64,000 bases of DNA from NCBI GenBank assembly GCA_023413555.1, contig JAEZPG010000096.1, forward strand, positions 97,174 through 161,173, in the 5' to 3' direction. Each line of letters begins with the position of its first letter. The first letter of the stretch is position 1. Source of the DNA: Bacillota bacterium. Lineage in GTDB: Bacteria > Bacillota > Clostridia > Lachnospirales > Lachnospiraceae. Shown in pieces: positions 51,208-59,564 of this stretch. The position numbers and the translations under genes were made by a program. The notes under the pieces are model-generated. The model saw nothing but the letters and a program-made list of their open reading frames with translations, was not told where the DNA came from and did no database searches.

Positions 51208-51874
51208 ACTTAAATGAAGGAGGATTTATCTCGGTATCAGCGAAGGTATTACCGCCAGGAGATGGTTCTGACATACTAAAGTACATTTTAGCTGCTTTCG
51301 TTGTACCAAAGTCACGGTTGGATCCAGTGTCCTGTACCTTATTAAAGGCTTCTCTAAAGAGAGCATTATGGGCCTCCTCACGGTTAAGTAAGAAATCAAT
51401 GGTTTCTTTTACCAATTTATCATCGATTTGCCGATATAGATATTCATAGACAACCTTGGCGCGCTGCTCTGAAGCTATGTTTGAGAGAAGGTCGGCGCAG
51501 AGATCTCCTGTTACTGTGACATAATCGGCTGTCCAGGAATAGCCAGATGCATTTATCAGTCCGGGATTAAGTCCTAGTATTACGTGAGACTGAATCTCAC
51601 CTGCCGCAACAGCCTGTGCGTCTACATCATGCCCATTTAATAAATTAATTGTCTGAGCTACCATTTCCATATGTCCCAGTTCTTCTGCAGCAATATCCAA
51701 AAATAAATCTTTAATCTCTTGGTCTTTCACTCGAAAGCTTTGAGACATATACTGAAGGGCTGCCTTTAATTCGCCATTTCCGCCACCTAATTGTTCCTGA
51801 AGCAGAACAGCATATTGTGGATTTGGTTTTTCAATGGCAACTGGATGAAATAACATCTTTTCATGTTTAAACAT
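51206..51874 (-). CDS. Manganese-catalase-family protein (CotJC-like)
   Basis: A 222-residue ferritin-like di-Mn protein. The metal-ligand pattern is present: E in LQEQLGGGNGELKAALQYMS, EELGHMEMVAQTINLLNG, and E/H in NREEAHNALFREAFNKV. It is shorter than many Mn catalases of about 280-300 residues and closest to the CotJC spore-coat type. Activity as a catalase is probable, and a spore-coat location is inferred. No CotJA or CotJB gene lies beside it. It is convergent with the amino-acid ABC operon. Confidence 0.9.
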   Translation of the reverse strand: MFKHEKMLFHPVAIEKPNPQYAVLLQEQLGGGNGELKAALQYMSQSFRVKDQEIKDLFLDIAAEELGHMEMVAQTINLLNGHDVDAQAVAAGEIQSHVILGLNPGLINASGYSWTADYVTVTGDLCADLLSNIASEQRAKVVYEYLYRQIDDKLVKETIDFLLNREEAHNALFREAFNKVQDTGSNRDFGTTKAAKMYFSMSEPSPGGNTFADTEINPPSFK

Positions 51875-52007
51875 AGCAATACCTCACTTTCTATAACATA
51901 TAGTCTAAGCAAATGGGGCAAAAGTATTCTCTAATGTTAAGATACAAGTACGAATTTACAATGCTATCTCATACATATATAGTAAGTCTTCATGAGGTGG
52001 CTTAACT

Positions 52008-53138
52008 TTGAATCTGAAAAAAAAGATAGTTGAAAATTGGTTAATTTATATCATTGTGCTTATCTTCGTAGTATTTACTATAGAATACTGGAAGAACATG
52101 CAACAAGTATTAGATTATATACTGACACTTTTAGCTCCCTTTATTATGGGTGGATGTGTGGCTTTTGTTGTAAATCTTCCTATGAAGTACATAGAAAATA
52201 AGTTTTTTGTGAATCATCAGACGAGAAAATTACGTAGAGGCGGCAGGATTTTTAGCTTGCTACTCACTATTTTGTTGATCTTTAGTATCGTGGCACTGGT
52301 ACTATTTATCATTTTACCAGAACTATTTGAGACAGGGGGAGGGATCTTATCTACTATCACTGAGTTTACAAAAAACCAGGAAAAGGTACTAAAGGATTTG
52401 TGGAAACAATATCCTAAATGGCAAGGTTTGTTACAACAAATCGATATTGACTGGAGGTTAATTATGGAGAGAACATGGGAGTTTGCCAGAACTGGGGTAG
52501 GAGGGTTAGTTAATTCAATCATTGGAATGCTAGAATCTATTTTTTTTCAAATGATTAATTTCCTTATTGGAAGTGTATTTGCCATTTATCTCTTGTATAG
52601 TAAGGAATTATTGGAGTCCCAGGTAAAGCAGTTGTTTTATTACTGTTTGAAGAAGGAGCGAGTGGACAGAATTCTATATATTCTTTCAGTGACCAATGAA
52701 ACATTCTCTAGTTTTCTTACTGGGCAGTGTGTAGAGGCCTGCATTCTTGGCGTAATGTTTTTTGTTTCCATGCTTCTTATGGGCCTCCCTTATCCGCTGT
52801 TAATTGCAATTGTCATAGCAGTGACTGCGTTAGTGCCTGTTTTTGGATCATTTGTGGGATTAGGAGTAGGAATTTTTTTGATTTTGGCAACCAAGCCAGT
52901 AGATGCTCTGGTATTTATTGTGCTGTTTTTTATTTTGCAGCAATTAGAGGAGAATCTTGTTTATCCTCATGTGGTAGGAAGTTCCATAGGATTGCCATCC
53001 ATCTGGGTTATGGTAGCAGTTACTTTAGGAGGAAGTCTTATGGGGGTAGTGGGAATGTTACTATTCCTGCCATTGACCTCAGTAATCTATCGATTACTGA
53101 AAGAGAAGATAAAAAATGGGACGCAACCTTGGGATTGA
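52008..53138 (+). CDS. AI-2E-family (PerM/UPF0118) membrane protein
   Basis: A 376-residue polytopic permease-like protein with about eight helices. Typical segments are the first pair of helices, then VGGLVNSIIGMLESIFFQM, FLTGQCVEACILGVMFF, LPYPLLIAIVIAVTALVPVFG and LEENLVYPHVVGSSIGLPSIWV (in parts). Family members have been linked to efflux of AI-2, Na+ or other solutes; the substrate here is unknown. It begins with TTG at 52008, where GAGGTGGCTTAAC gives a site. It lies ahead of the MarR-ABC operon. Confidence 0.9.
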   Translation: MNLKKKIVENWLIYIIVLIFVVFTIEYWKNMQQVLDYILTLLAPFIMGGCVAFVVNLPMKYIENKFFVNHQTRKLRRGGRIFSLLLTILLIFSIVALVLFIILPELFETGGGILSTITEFTKNQEKVLKDLWKQYPKWQGLLQQIDIDWRLIMERTWEFARTGVGGLVNSIIGMLESIFFQMINFLIGSVFAIYLLYSKELLESQVKQLFYYCLKKERVDRILYILSVTNETFSSFLTGQCVEACILGVMFFVSMLLMGLPYPLLIAIVIAVTALVPVFGSFVGLGVGIFLILATKPVDALVFIVLFFILQQLEENLVYPHVVGSSIGLPSIWVMVAVTLGGSLMGVVGMLLFLPLTSVIYRLLKEKIKNGTQPWD

Positions 53139-53230
53139 CATGAAAAGAATAATCTGGTATTCTAAGTAGGCAAAAAAAAGTTAGGTATCTAACTATTTTG
53201 CATTTATATGAGACATTTCAAGGAGGCAGT

Positions 53231-53668
53231 ATGGAAAAGTACAGTTTAGGAGTATTACATCATATATCACGAGTACTAAAATATAGAGTAGATAATAGTA
53301 TGCAACAATTTGGGCTCACGGGGCAACAATCTAGAATGATTACATTTATAGGATGTAAGTCAGCTAAAGAAGATGTCTTTCAACGGACGATTGAGGAGGA
53401 ATTCCATATTCGCCCTTCTTCTGTTACAAGTATGCTGAAACTATTAGAGAAAAATGGGTATATTAAGAGAGAAAGTGTTCCTTGTGATGCCAGATTAAAG
53501 AAGCTTGTTTTAACAGAAGCAGGATATGATTTGTGGGAGCAAATCGGAAATGTCATTGCAAGGGAAGATGAGAAGATACTGAATCAATTGTCAAAAGATG
53601 AACAGGAAGAATTATTTCGTTTATTAGAGAAGCTAACAGAGACGGATAGGGAGGCAACCAATGATTAA
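53231..53668 (+). CDS. MarR-family regulator of the ABC exporter operon
   Basis: A 145-residue winged-helix protein. It has GVLHHISRVLKYRVDNSMQQ, FHIRPSSVTSMLKLLEKNGY (HTH), and the wing RESVPCDARLKKLVLTEAGY. The ATG at 53231 follows AAGGAGGCAGT. It overlaps the first exporter gene by eight bases, so it most likely controls this operon. The ligand may be an exporter substrate. Confidence 0.92.
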   Translation: MEKYSLGVLHHISRVLKYRVDNSMQQFGLTGQQSRMITFIGCKSAKEDVFQRTIEEEFHIRPSSVTSMLKLLEKNGYIKRESVPCDARLKKLVLTEAGYDLWEQIGNVIAREDEKILNQLSKDEQEELFRLLEKLTETDREATND

Positions 53669-55400
53669 GCAGTTATTGAAGCAGGTGAAGGAATTTAAAA
53701 GGGACTCGATTCTTACACCGGTTTTCATTATATTTGAAGTATTTATGGAAGTATTAATTCCTTTACTTATGTCCAAGATTATTGACAATGGAGTTAGTAA
53801 GGGTGATTTAGGTTATGTATACAAGCTGGGAGCCATCATGTTTGGCATTTCTCTACTGTCTTTATTTTTTGGTACCATAGCAGGAAAGACAGGTGCGACA
53901 GCTTCAGCGGGATTCGCAAGAAATCTGAGAAAGGCTATGTTTTATAACATACAGAATTTCTCATTTAGTAACATTGACAAATACTCCACAGCAGGTCTGA
54001 TTACTCGTCTGACCACAGATGTAACTAATGTACAGAATGCTTATCATATGATAATTCGCATGTTCGTACGAAGTCCAATTATGCTGATCTCAGCCATGGT
54101 TATGTGTTTTACCATCAATGCCAGATTATCCCTTGTTTTTCTAGGGGCAGTACTATTTTTAGGGTTTTCTCTGTACTTTATTATAACGCATGCTCTTCCA
54201 TACTTTAAAATGATGTTTCGTAAGTATGATGATGTAAATAGTAGCCTGCAGGAGAATCTTACAGGAATACGAGTGGTAAAGGCTTATGTTAAGGAAGAAT
54301 ATGAAACTGATAAGTTTCATAAGGCCAGTGGACAGGTTTATGATTATTCCGTTAAGGCAGAACGTTTGATTATTCTCAATGCTCCTATTATGCAGCTAAC
54401 AGTTTATTCGTGTATCCTTCTTCTTTCCTGGCTTGGAGCAAAGATGGTAGTAGGCTCATCCATGACCACCGGTGAGTTAATGAGTCTGTTTACCTATACC
54501 TCTAACATCCTCATATCATTAATGCTGATTTCCATGGTATTTGTAATGATCATTATGGCCAAAAGTTCTGCAGAGAGAATCGTGGAGATCATAGACGAAG
54601 AAAGCGATTTAATCAATAAGGAACTTGCCATAACAGAAGTAAAGGATGGAGCGATTGATTTTGACCATGTAAGCTTTAGTTATGTGAAGGATAAAGATAA
54701 TTATGCGTTAAGTGATGTAAATATTCAAATTAAGAGTGGAGAAACTATTGGGATTATTGGTGGAACAGGAAGCTCCAAATCTAGCTTTGTGCAGTTAATT
54801 CCAAGACTCTATGATGTTACGGAAGGTGCTGTGAGAGTTGGCGGAGTCGATGTAAGAGATTATGATCTTAATACGTTGCGTAATCAGGTGGCGATGGTGC
54901 TTCAGAAAAATGTTTTATTTTCGGGTACTATTAAGGAGAATTTGAAATGGGGCAACCCTGAAGCAACCGATGAAGAAATCATTCGTGTATGTAAGTTGGC
55001 ACAGGCTCATGATTTTATTCAAACATTTGAACAAGGTTATGATACTCATATCGAGCAAGGAGGTACTAATGTATCCGGAGGACAGAAGCAGCGTCTATGT
55101 ATTGCCAGAGCCTTACTGAAAAGACCAAGAGTTCTTATTCTAGACGACTCCACCAGTGCCGTAGATACAAGGACAGATGCTTTAATTAGAAAAGCATTTA
55201 AGGAAGAAATCCCAGAAGTCACTAAGCTGATTATTGCGCAGCGAATCTCCAGTATTCAGGACGCTGATCGTATTATTGTTTTAAATGATGGAATGGTGGA
55301 TGGTTTTGGAACCCATGATGAACTGCTTCAAAACAACACCATTTATCAGGAAGTATATCATTCACAGATGAAGGGAGCTGATTTTGATGATGGAAAATAA
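53661..55400 (+). CDS. ABC exporter subunit A (degenerate catalytic site)
   Basis: A 579-residue half-transporter: six membrane helices (about 15-310), then an ATPase domain. Walker A is GGTGSSKSS, with Lys373 but Ser372 in place of the second glycine. The signature is VSGGQKQR. Walker B ends LILDDSTSAVD, with Asp496 where the catalytic Glu normally sits. Such a D is typical for the non-hydrolysing site of heterodimeric exporters (as in BmrCD and TM287/288). It overlaps marR by eight bases and the second subunit by about 14. Likely a multidrug or peptide exporter. Confidence 0.94.
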   Translation: MIKQLLKQVKEFKRDSILTPVFIIFEVFMEVLIPLLMSKIIDNGVSKGDLGYVYKLGAIMFGISLLSLFFGTIAGKTGATASAGFARNLRKAMFYNIQNFSFSNIDKYSTAGLITRLTTDVTNVQNAYHMIIRMFVRSPIMLISAMVMCFTINARLSLVFLGAVLFLGFSLYFIITHALPYFKMMFRKYDDVNSSLQENLTGIRVVKAYVKEEYETDKFHKASGQVYDYSVKAERLIILNAPIMQLTVYSCILLLSWLGAKMVVGSSMTTGELMSLFTYTSNILISLMLISMVFVMIIMAKSSAERIVEIIDEESDLINKELAITEVKDGAIDFDHVSFSYVKDKDNYALSDVNIQIKSGETIGIIGGTGSSKSSFVQLIPRLYDVTEGAVRVGGVDVRDYDLNTLRNQVAMVLQKNVLFSGTIKENLKWGNPEATDEEIIRVCKLAQAHDFIQTFEQGYDTHIEQGGTNVSGGQKQRLCIARALLKRPRVLILDDSTSAVDTRTDALIRKAFKEEIPEVTKLIIAQRISSIQDADRIIVLNDGMVDGFGTHDELLQNNTIYQEVYHSQMKGADFDDGK

Positions 55401-57276
55401 GCATAAACGTGGTGGAACAGCTCCTATGAAAACCTTTATAAGGTTGATAAGATTAGTTTATTTGAAATACCCTGTTCATTGTATTATCGTGGTTATATCA
55501 ATTATAATAAGTTCATTGGCAGGTGTAGCCGGAAGTGTATTTTTAAAGACTTTAGTGGATGATTATATTAGCCCTTATATAGGAAGTGTAAATCCGGACT
55601 TTGTTCCTTTGGCGAAAGCCCTGTTTAAAATGGTGGCATTATTTACCATTGGAGTGTTTAGCAGTTATATATTTAACCGCCTTATGGTTACTGTGACCCA
55701 AGGGACCTTAATGGGTATCCGTAATGATTTGTTTGAGCATATGGAAACCTTACCGATTAAATTTTATGATACCCATATCCATGGGGATTTGATGAGTATT
55801 TATACCAATGATACCGATACTCTTAGACAGATGATCAGCCAGAGTATGCCACAACTGATTTCTTCTAGTATTACTATTGTCAGTGTTATCATCTCAATGG
55901 TGGTTCTTAGTATACCACTGTCCTTAGTGGTATTAGTCATTGTTGGACTGATGATTATGATCACTAAGAAGCTGGCTAAAAAAAGTGGATTCTATTTTAT
56001 TAAGCAGCAAAAGGATATTGGTCAGGTCAATGGATACATTGAAGAAATGATGGAAGGCCAAAAGGTTGTTAAGGTATTCTGTCATGAAGAAGAAACCAAG
56101 GATGATTTTGATAAGATGAATGATCAGTTGTATCATAGTGCAAAAAGCGCCAATACGTTTGCTAATATATTAATGCCAATTATGGGTAACCTTGGTTATA
56201 TTAGCTTTGTACTGGTATCAGTAGTAGGTGCTTTCTTAGCAGTCAACAAGGTACAGGGATTCTCCTTAGGTTCTCTAGCAGCTTTTTTATTGCTTACTAG
56301 AACCTTTGCACAACCTATTTCTCAGATTTCTCAACAATTTAATGCAATTGTTATGGCTATGGCAGGTGCAGAACGGATTTTTAAGCTGCTAGATGAAAAG
56401 CCTGAAGTAGACGAGGGATATGTTACTCTTGTTAATGCAACTATTGATCAGGAGGGTAACATCAGTGAATGTAAGGAACGCACCGGTATCTGGGCATGGA
56501 AACATCCTCATGAGAAAGATGGAACAGTGACCTATACCAGATTACTAGGAGATGTGGTATTCGATGATGTGGACTTCGGCTACGACGATAGTAAATTGGT
56601 TCTTCATAATATCACATTATTTGCAAAACCTGGACAGAAGATTGCTTTTGTAGGTGCTACCGGAGCAGGAAAAACTACGATTACTAACTTGATTAACCGT
56701 TTTTATGACATCCAGGACGGTAAGATTCGATATGACGGCATTAACATTAACAAGATTAAAAAGGGTGATTTAAGACGTTCTCTTGGAATTGTCTTGCAGG
56801 ATACCCACTTGTTTACAGGAACAGTTAAGGATAATATTAAGTATGGTAAATTTAACGCCTCGGATGAAGAGGTTATAGCTGCGGCTAAGTTAGCCAATGC
56901 TCATCAGTTTATTAAGCATTTGCCAAAAGGGTATGATACGATGCTTTCCGGAGATGGAGCTAATCTCTCTCAGGGGCAAAGGCAGCTTCTTTCCATTGCT
57001 AGGGCAGCTATAGCAGATCCCCCTGTGCTTATTCTTGATGAGGCCACTTCCAGTATTGATACTAGAACGGAGACCATTGTACAGGAAGGTATGGATAAGT
57101 TAATGGAAGGAAGGACAGTCTTTGTTATCGCTCATCGACTATCTACTGTAAAGAACTCTGATGTGATTATGGTACTGGAAAATGGACGTATCATTGAACG
57201 CGGAAATCACGATGACTTAATTGAACAGAAAGGCAAGTATTATCAACTTTATACAGGAGCTTTTGAGTTGTCTTAA
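55387..57276 (+). CDS. ABC exporter subunit B (canonical catalytic site)
   Basis: Partner of the upstream half-transporter. It has six membrane helices (about 30-330), an inserted stretch around residues 350-395 (RTGIWAWKHPHEKDGTVTY) ahead of the ATPase, and an intact ATPase domain: Walker A GATGAGKTT, signature LSQGQRQ, Walker B LILDEATSSID with the catalytic Glu. With subunit A it forms a heterodimer with one canonical and one degenerate site. The frame opens with TTG at 55384, but ATG 55387 (or 55390) is better placed after GGGAG. A terminator follows. Confidence 0.94.
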   Translation: MMENKHKRGGTAPMKTFIRLIRLVYLKYPVHCIIVVISIIISSLAGVAGSVFLKTLVDDYISPYIGSVNPDFVPLAKALFKMVALFTIGVFSSYIFNRLMVTVTQGTLMGIRNDLFEHMETLPIKFYDTHIHGDLMSIYTNDTDTLRQMISQSMPQLISSSITIVSVIISMVVLSIPLSLVVLVIVGLMIMITKKLAKKSGFYFIKQQKDIGQVNGYIEEMMEGQKVVKVFCHEEETKDDFDKMNDQLYHSAKSANTFANILMPIMGNLGYISFVLVSVVGAFLAVNKVQGFSLGSLAAFLLLTRTFAQPISQISQQFNAIVMAMAGAERIFKLLDEKPEVDEGYVTLVNATIDQEGNISECKERTGIWAWKHPHEKDGTVTYTRLLGDVVFDDVDFGYDDSKLVLHNITLFAKPGQKIAFVGATGAGKTTITNLINRFYDIQDGKIRYDGININKIKKGDLRRSLGIVLQDTHLFTGTVKDNIKYGKFNASDEEVIAAAKLANAHQFIKHLPKGYDTMLSGDGANLSQGQRQLLSIARAAIADPPVLILDEATSSIDTRTETIVQEGMDKLMEGRTVFVIAHRLSTVKNSDVIMVLENGRIIERGNHDDLIEQKGKYYQLYTGAFELS

Positions 57277-57281
57277 GTTTT

Positions 57282-57320
57282 GCAGCATCTATAGGTTTTC
57301 AGCCTATAGATGCTGTTTTT
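57282..57320 (+). terminator. Rho-independent terminator after the ABC exporter operon
   Basis: CAGCATCTATAGG (57282-57294) pairs exactly with CCTATAGATGCTG (57303-57315), then TTTTT. Confidence 0.88.
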
Positions 57321-57405
57321 GTAGTGCGTTTGGAGAAGAATGCTTCTCATAGTATATTGTATATATGGAAATAAAATGTTATAGTATAAAAAAGGAGGAG
57401 ATAAA

Positions 57406-58365
57406 ATGAAATATATGGATGAAATTAATAGAATTAGAAATAATATCAATGAGATATTGATAGGAAAAGAAGACAAGGTTGAGCTTGTACTGAATGCATT
57501 CTTATCCGGAGGTCACATATTACTTGAGGACGTACCAGGTGTAGGAAAGACAACCTTAGCCAATGCATTGGCACGCTCTCTGGATGTAAGTTTTGGAAGA
57601 ATACAGTTCACTCCAGATACTTTACCTAGTGATGTTACAGGTATCTCTATCTATAACATGGAAACTAACAATTTTGAGTATATGAAGGGTGCTATTATGC
57701 ACAACATAATCCTTGCAGATGAGATAAATCGTACTTCTCCTAAAACACAGGCAAGCTTATTAGAAGCTATGGAGGAAAAGCAAGTCACAGTTGATGGAAA
57801 GATTCATCAGTTAGAAGAGCCGTTTATGGTAATTGCTACTCAGAATCCGATAGATTTTCTAGGAACTTATAACCTACCAGAAGCACAGCTGGATCGTTTC
57901 CTAATGCGTATCTCAATAGGATATCCTGACACCAGACAAGAAATTAAAATGGTAAACAATTTCCTGGAAAATAAAAGACTTGGAACGGTTCAGGCTGTTT
58001 GCTCCAGAGATACAATAACCGAGGTGATGAAGGAGGTTGAACAGGTTTTTGTAGATCCCGACATAATTAACTTTATAGTAGAAATCACAGAGGCTACAAG
58101 AAATACGGAGCAACTTACTTTGGGAGCCAGTCCGAGAGCAACTTTGGCGCTGATTCGTTCTGCCCAAGCTGCAGCATATCTAAAAGGGCGCGATTATGTG
58201 ATACCAGATGATGTGTTACATATTTTAGAGCCTGTACTCTGCCATCGTATGGTTTTATCTATGGAAGCAAAGTTAAGTAAGCAGAAGACAGAGGATATAC
58301 TTCGTAGTATACTCAAGAAAATAAAGGTACCTGTTCTTAAAAATAAAAGTAATGAAAACAAGTAA
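57406..58365 (+). CDS. MoxR-family AAA+ ATPase
   Basis: A 319-residue MoxR chaperone-like ATPase. Walker A is VPGVGKTTLA, Walker B is ILADEINRTSPKTQASLLEA, sensor 1 is ATQNPIDFLGTYNLPEAQLD, and GASPRATLALIRSAQAAAYL is near the C-terminus. MoxR proteins commonly help assemble or activate metal or surface proteins, together with a DUF58 protein. The ATG follows AAAGGAGGAGATAAA. The DUF58 gene starts 12 bases on. Confidence 0.95.
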   Translation: MKYMDEINRIRNNINEILIGKEDKVELVLNAFLSGGHILLEDVPGVGKTTLANALARSLDVSFGRIQFTPDTLPSDVTGISIYNMETNNFEYMKGAIMHNIILADEINRTSPKTQASLLEAMEEKQVTVDGKIHQLEEPFMVIATQNPIDFLGTYNLPEAQLDRFLMRISIGYPDTRQEIKMVNNFLENKRLGTVQAVCSRDTITEVMKEVEQVFVDPDIINFIVEITEATRNTEQLTLGASPRATLALIRSAQAAAYLKGRDYVIPDDVLHILEPVLCHRMVLSMEAKLSKQKTEDILRSILKKIKVPVLKNKSNENK

Positions 58366-58376
58366 AGGATGACGTT

Positions 58377-59564
58377 ATGAAATTAAATCGGTTTGTCTAT
58401 GTCCTCCTGTTTTTAGCTACTTACATTTTTGCTTCCAATATTGGAGGAACTATCAGCTATTTAGTATTATATTTAGTCTTGTTTATTCCTATATTGTCTA
58501 TAATGTACTTGGCTTATGTGTGTTTTCGTTTTCGTATCTACCAACATGTTGAGAGAAAAGTTCTAATTAAAGGGGATCACATTACATATAATTTTCATTT
58601 ATCGAATGAAGGTTTTATCGCCTATACGGATGTAAGGGTCATCTTTGAAAAAAAGACCTCAAGTGTGGAACAAATAAGCCCAGATACTAGTTATTGTCTG
58701 CTTCCTGGTGAGAATATTAAAAAGCAGACTACTTTGTGTTGTCATTATAGAGGTCAGTATTATGTTGGAATTAATCATGTCATTGTACGAGATTTTTTCC
58801 ATCTGTTTCAAATTAAGTATACATATAAAAGTACAGTAGAAGTGCAGGTAATGCCAAGAGTATTACAGTTGGATAAGCTAGAGATTGGGCCTAATGAAGA
58901 CAATATGAAAATGGATTTGCGTAATGGATCTAAAAAACAAATGGTAAAAGATAATGAAGTGAGAAAGTACCAAAGTGGAGACACTATGAAACTGATTCAT
59001 TGGAAGTCCAGTGCTAAGACAAGAACTTTAATGTCACAAAAGTATGCTGATGAGCCTAAGACAGAAGTCATTAGTGTAATGGATTTAAGAGAACTGAAGA
59101 TAGATAAATATAAGAAAATTGTTATTGAAGATAAAATGTTAGAGGCTGTGCTGGCAATTCACAATTATTTTTATTTGAATTCCATATCATCTAGAGTTAT
59201 CTATGGGAATAAGGCGATAGAAATGCAGAGTATACAGGATAAGGCAGATTTTGATAACTTCTATACTATTTGTAAATCTATTTTTTTTCAGAGTGAGTAT
59301 TCGTGTTCGGAACTCGTGAGTTACGCCATGAAGTTCGGAACAGATATTGGGTATCTTATATTACTTACAGCCGATTTAAATGACGAATTGTGTATTACCT
59401 GTAACCAGGCAATTAGTTATGGTTTAGAATTGACTATTTTGTATATAGGTGATGAGGATCTAGCGTTACGAAAGTCGCTTCTAAGTAGCAAAATTCACTT
59501 ATATGTCATCAATCTAGAGGCGGAGGTTGAAGAAATCTTGGAAAATGGGAGGGAGAGGTCATGA
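58377..59564 (+). CDS. DUF58 (VWA-like) protein
   Basis: A 395-residue protein with two N-terminal membrane helices (about 5-25 and 28-50), then a cytosolic part with the DUF58 signature: EVRKYQSGDTMKLIHWKSSA and KTRTLMSQKYADEPKTEVIS. The C-terminal half has a VWA-like fold (SVMDLRELKI). It is the usual partner of MoxR. It overlaps the transglutaminase gene by four bases (ATGA). Confidence 0.92.
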   Translation: MKLNRFVYVLLFLATYIFASNIGGTISYLVLYLVLFIPILSIMYLAYVCFRFRIYQHVERKVLIKGDHITYNFHLSNEGFIAYTDVRVIFEKKTSSVEQISPDTSYCLLPGENIKKQTTLCCHYRGQYYVGINHVIVRDFFHLFQIKYTYKSTVEVQVMPRVLQLDKLEIGPNEDNMKMDLRNGSKKQMVKDNEVRKYQSGDTMKLIHWKSSAKTRTLMSQKYADEPKTEVISVMDLRELKIDKYKKIVIEDKMLEAVLAIHNYFYLNSISSRVIYGNKAIEMQSIQDKADFDNFYTICKSIFFQSEYSCSELVSYAMKFGTDIGYLILLTADLNDELCITCNQAISYGLELTILYIGDEDLALRKSLLSSKIHLYVINLEAEVEEILENGRERS

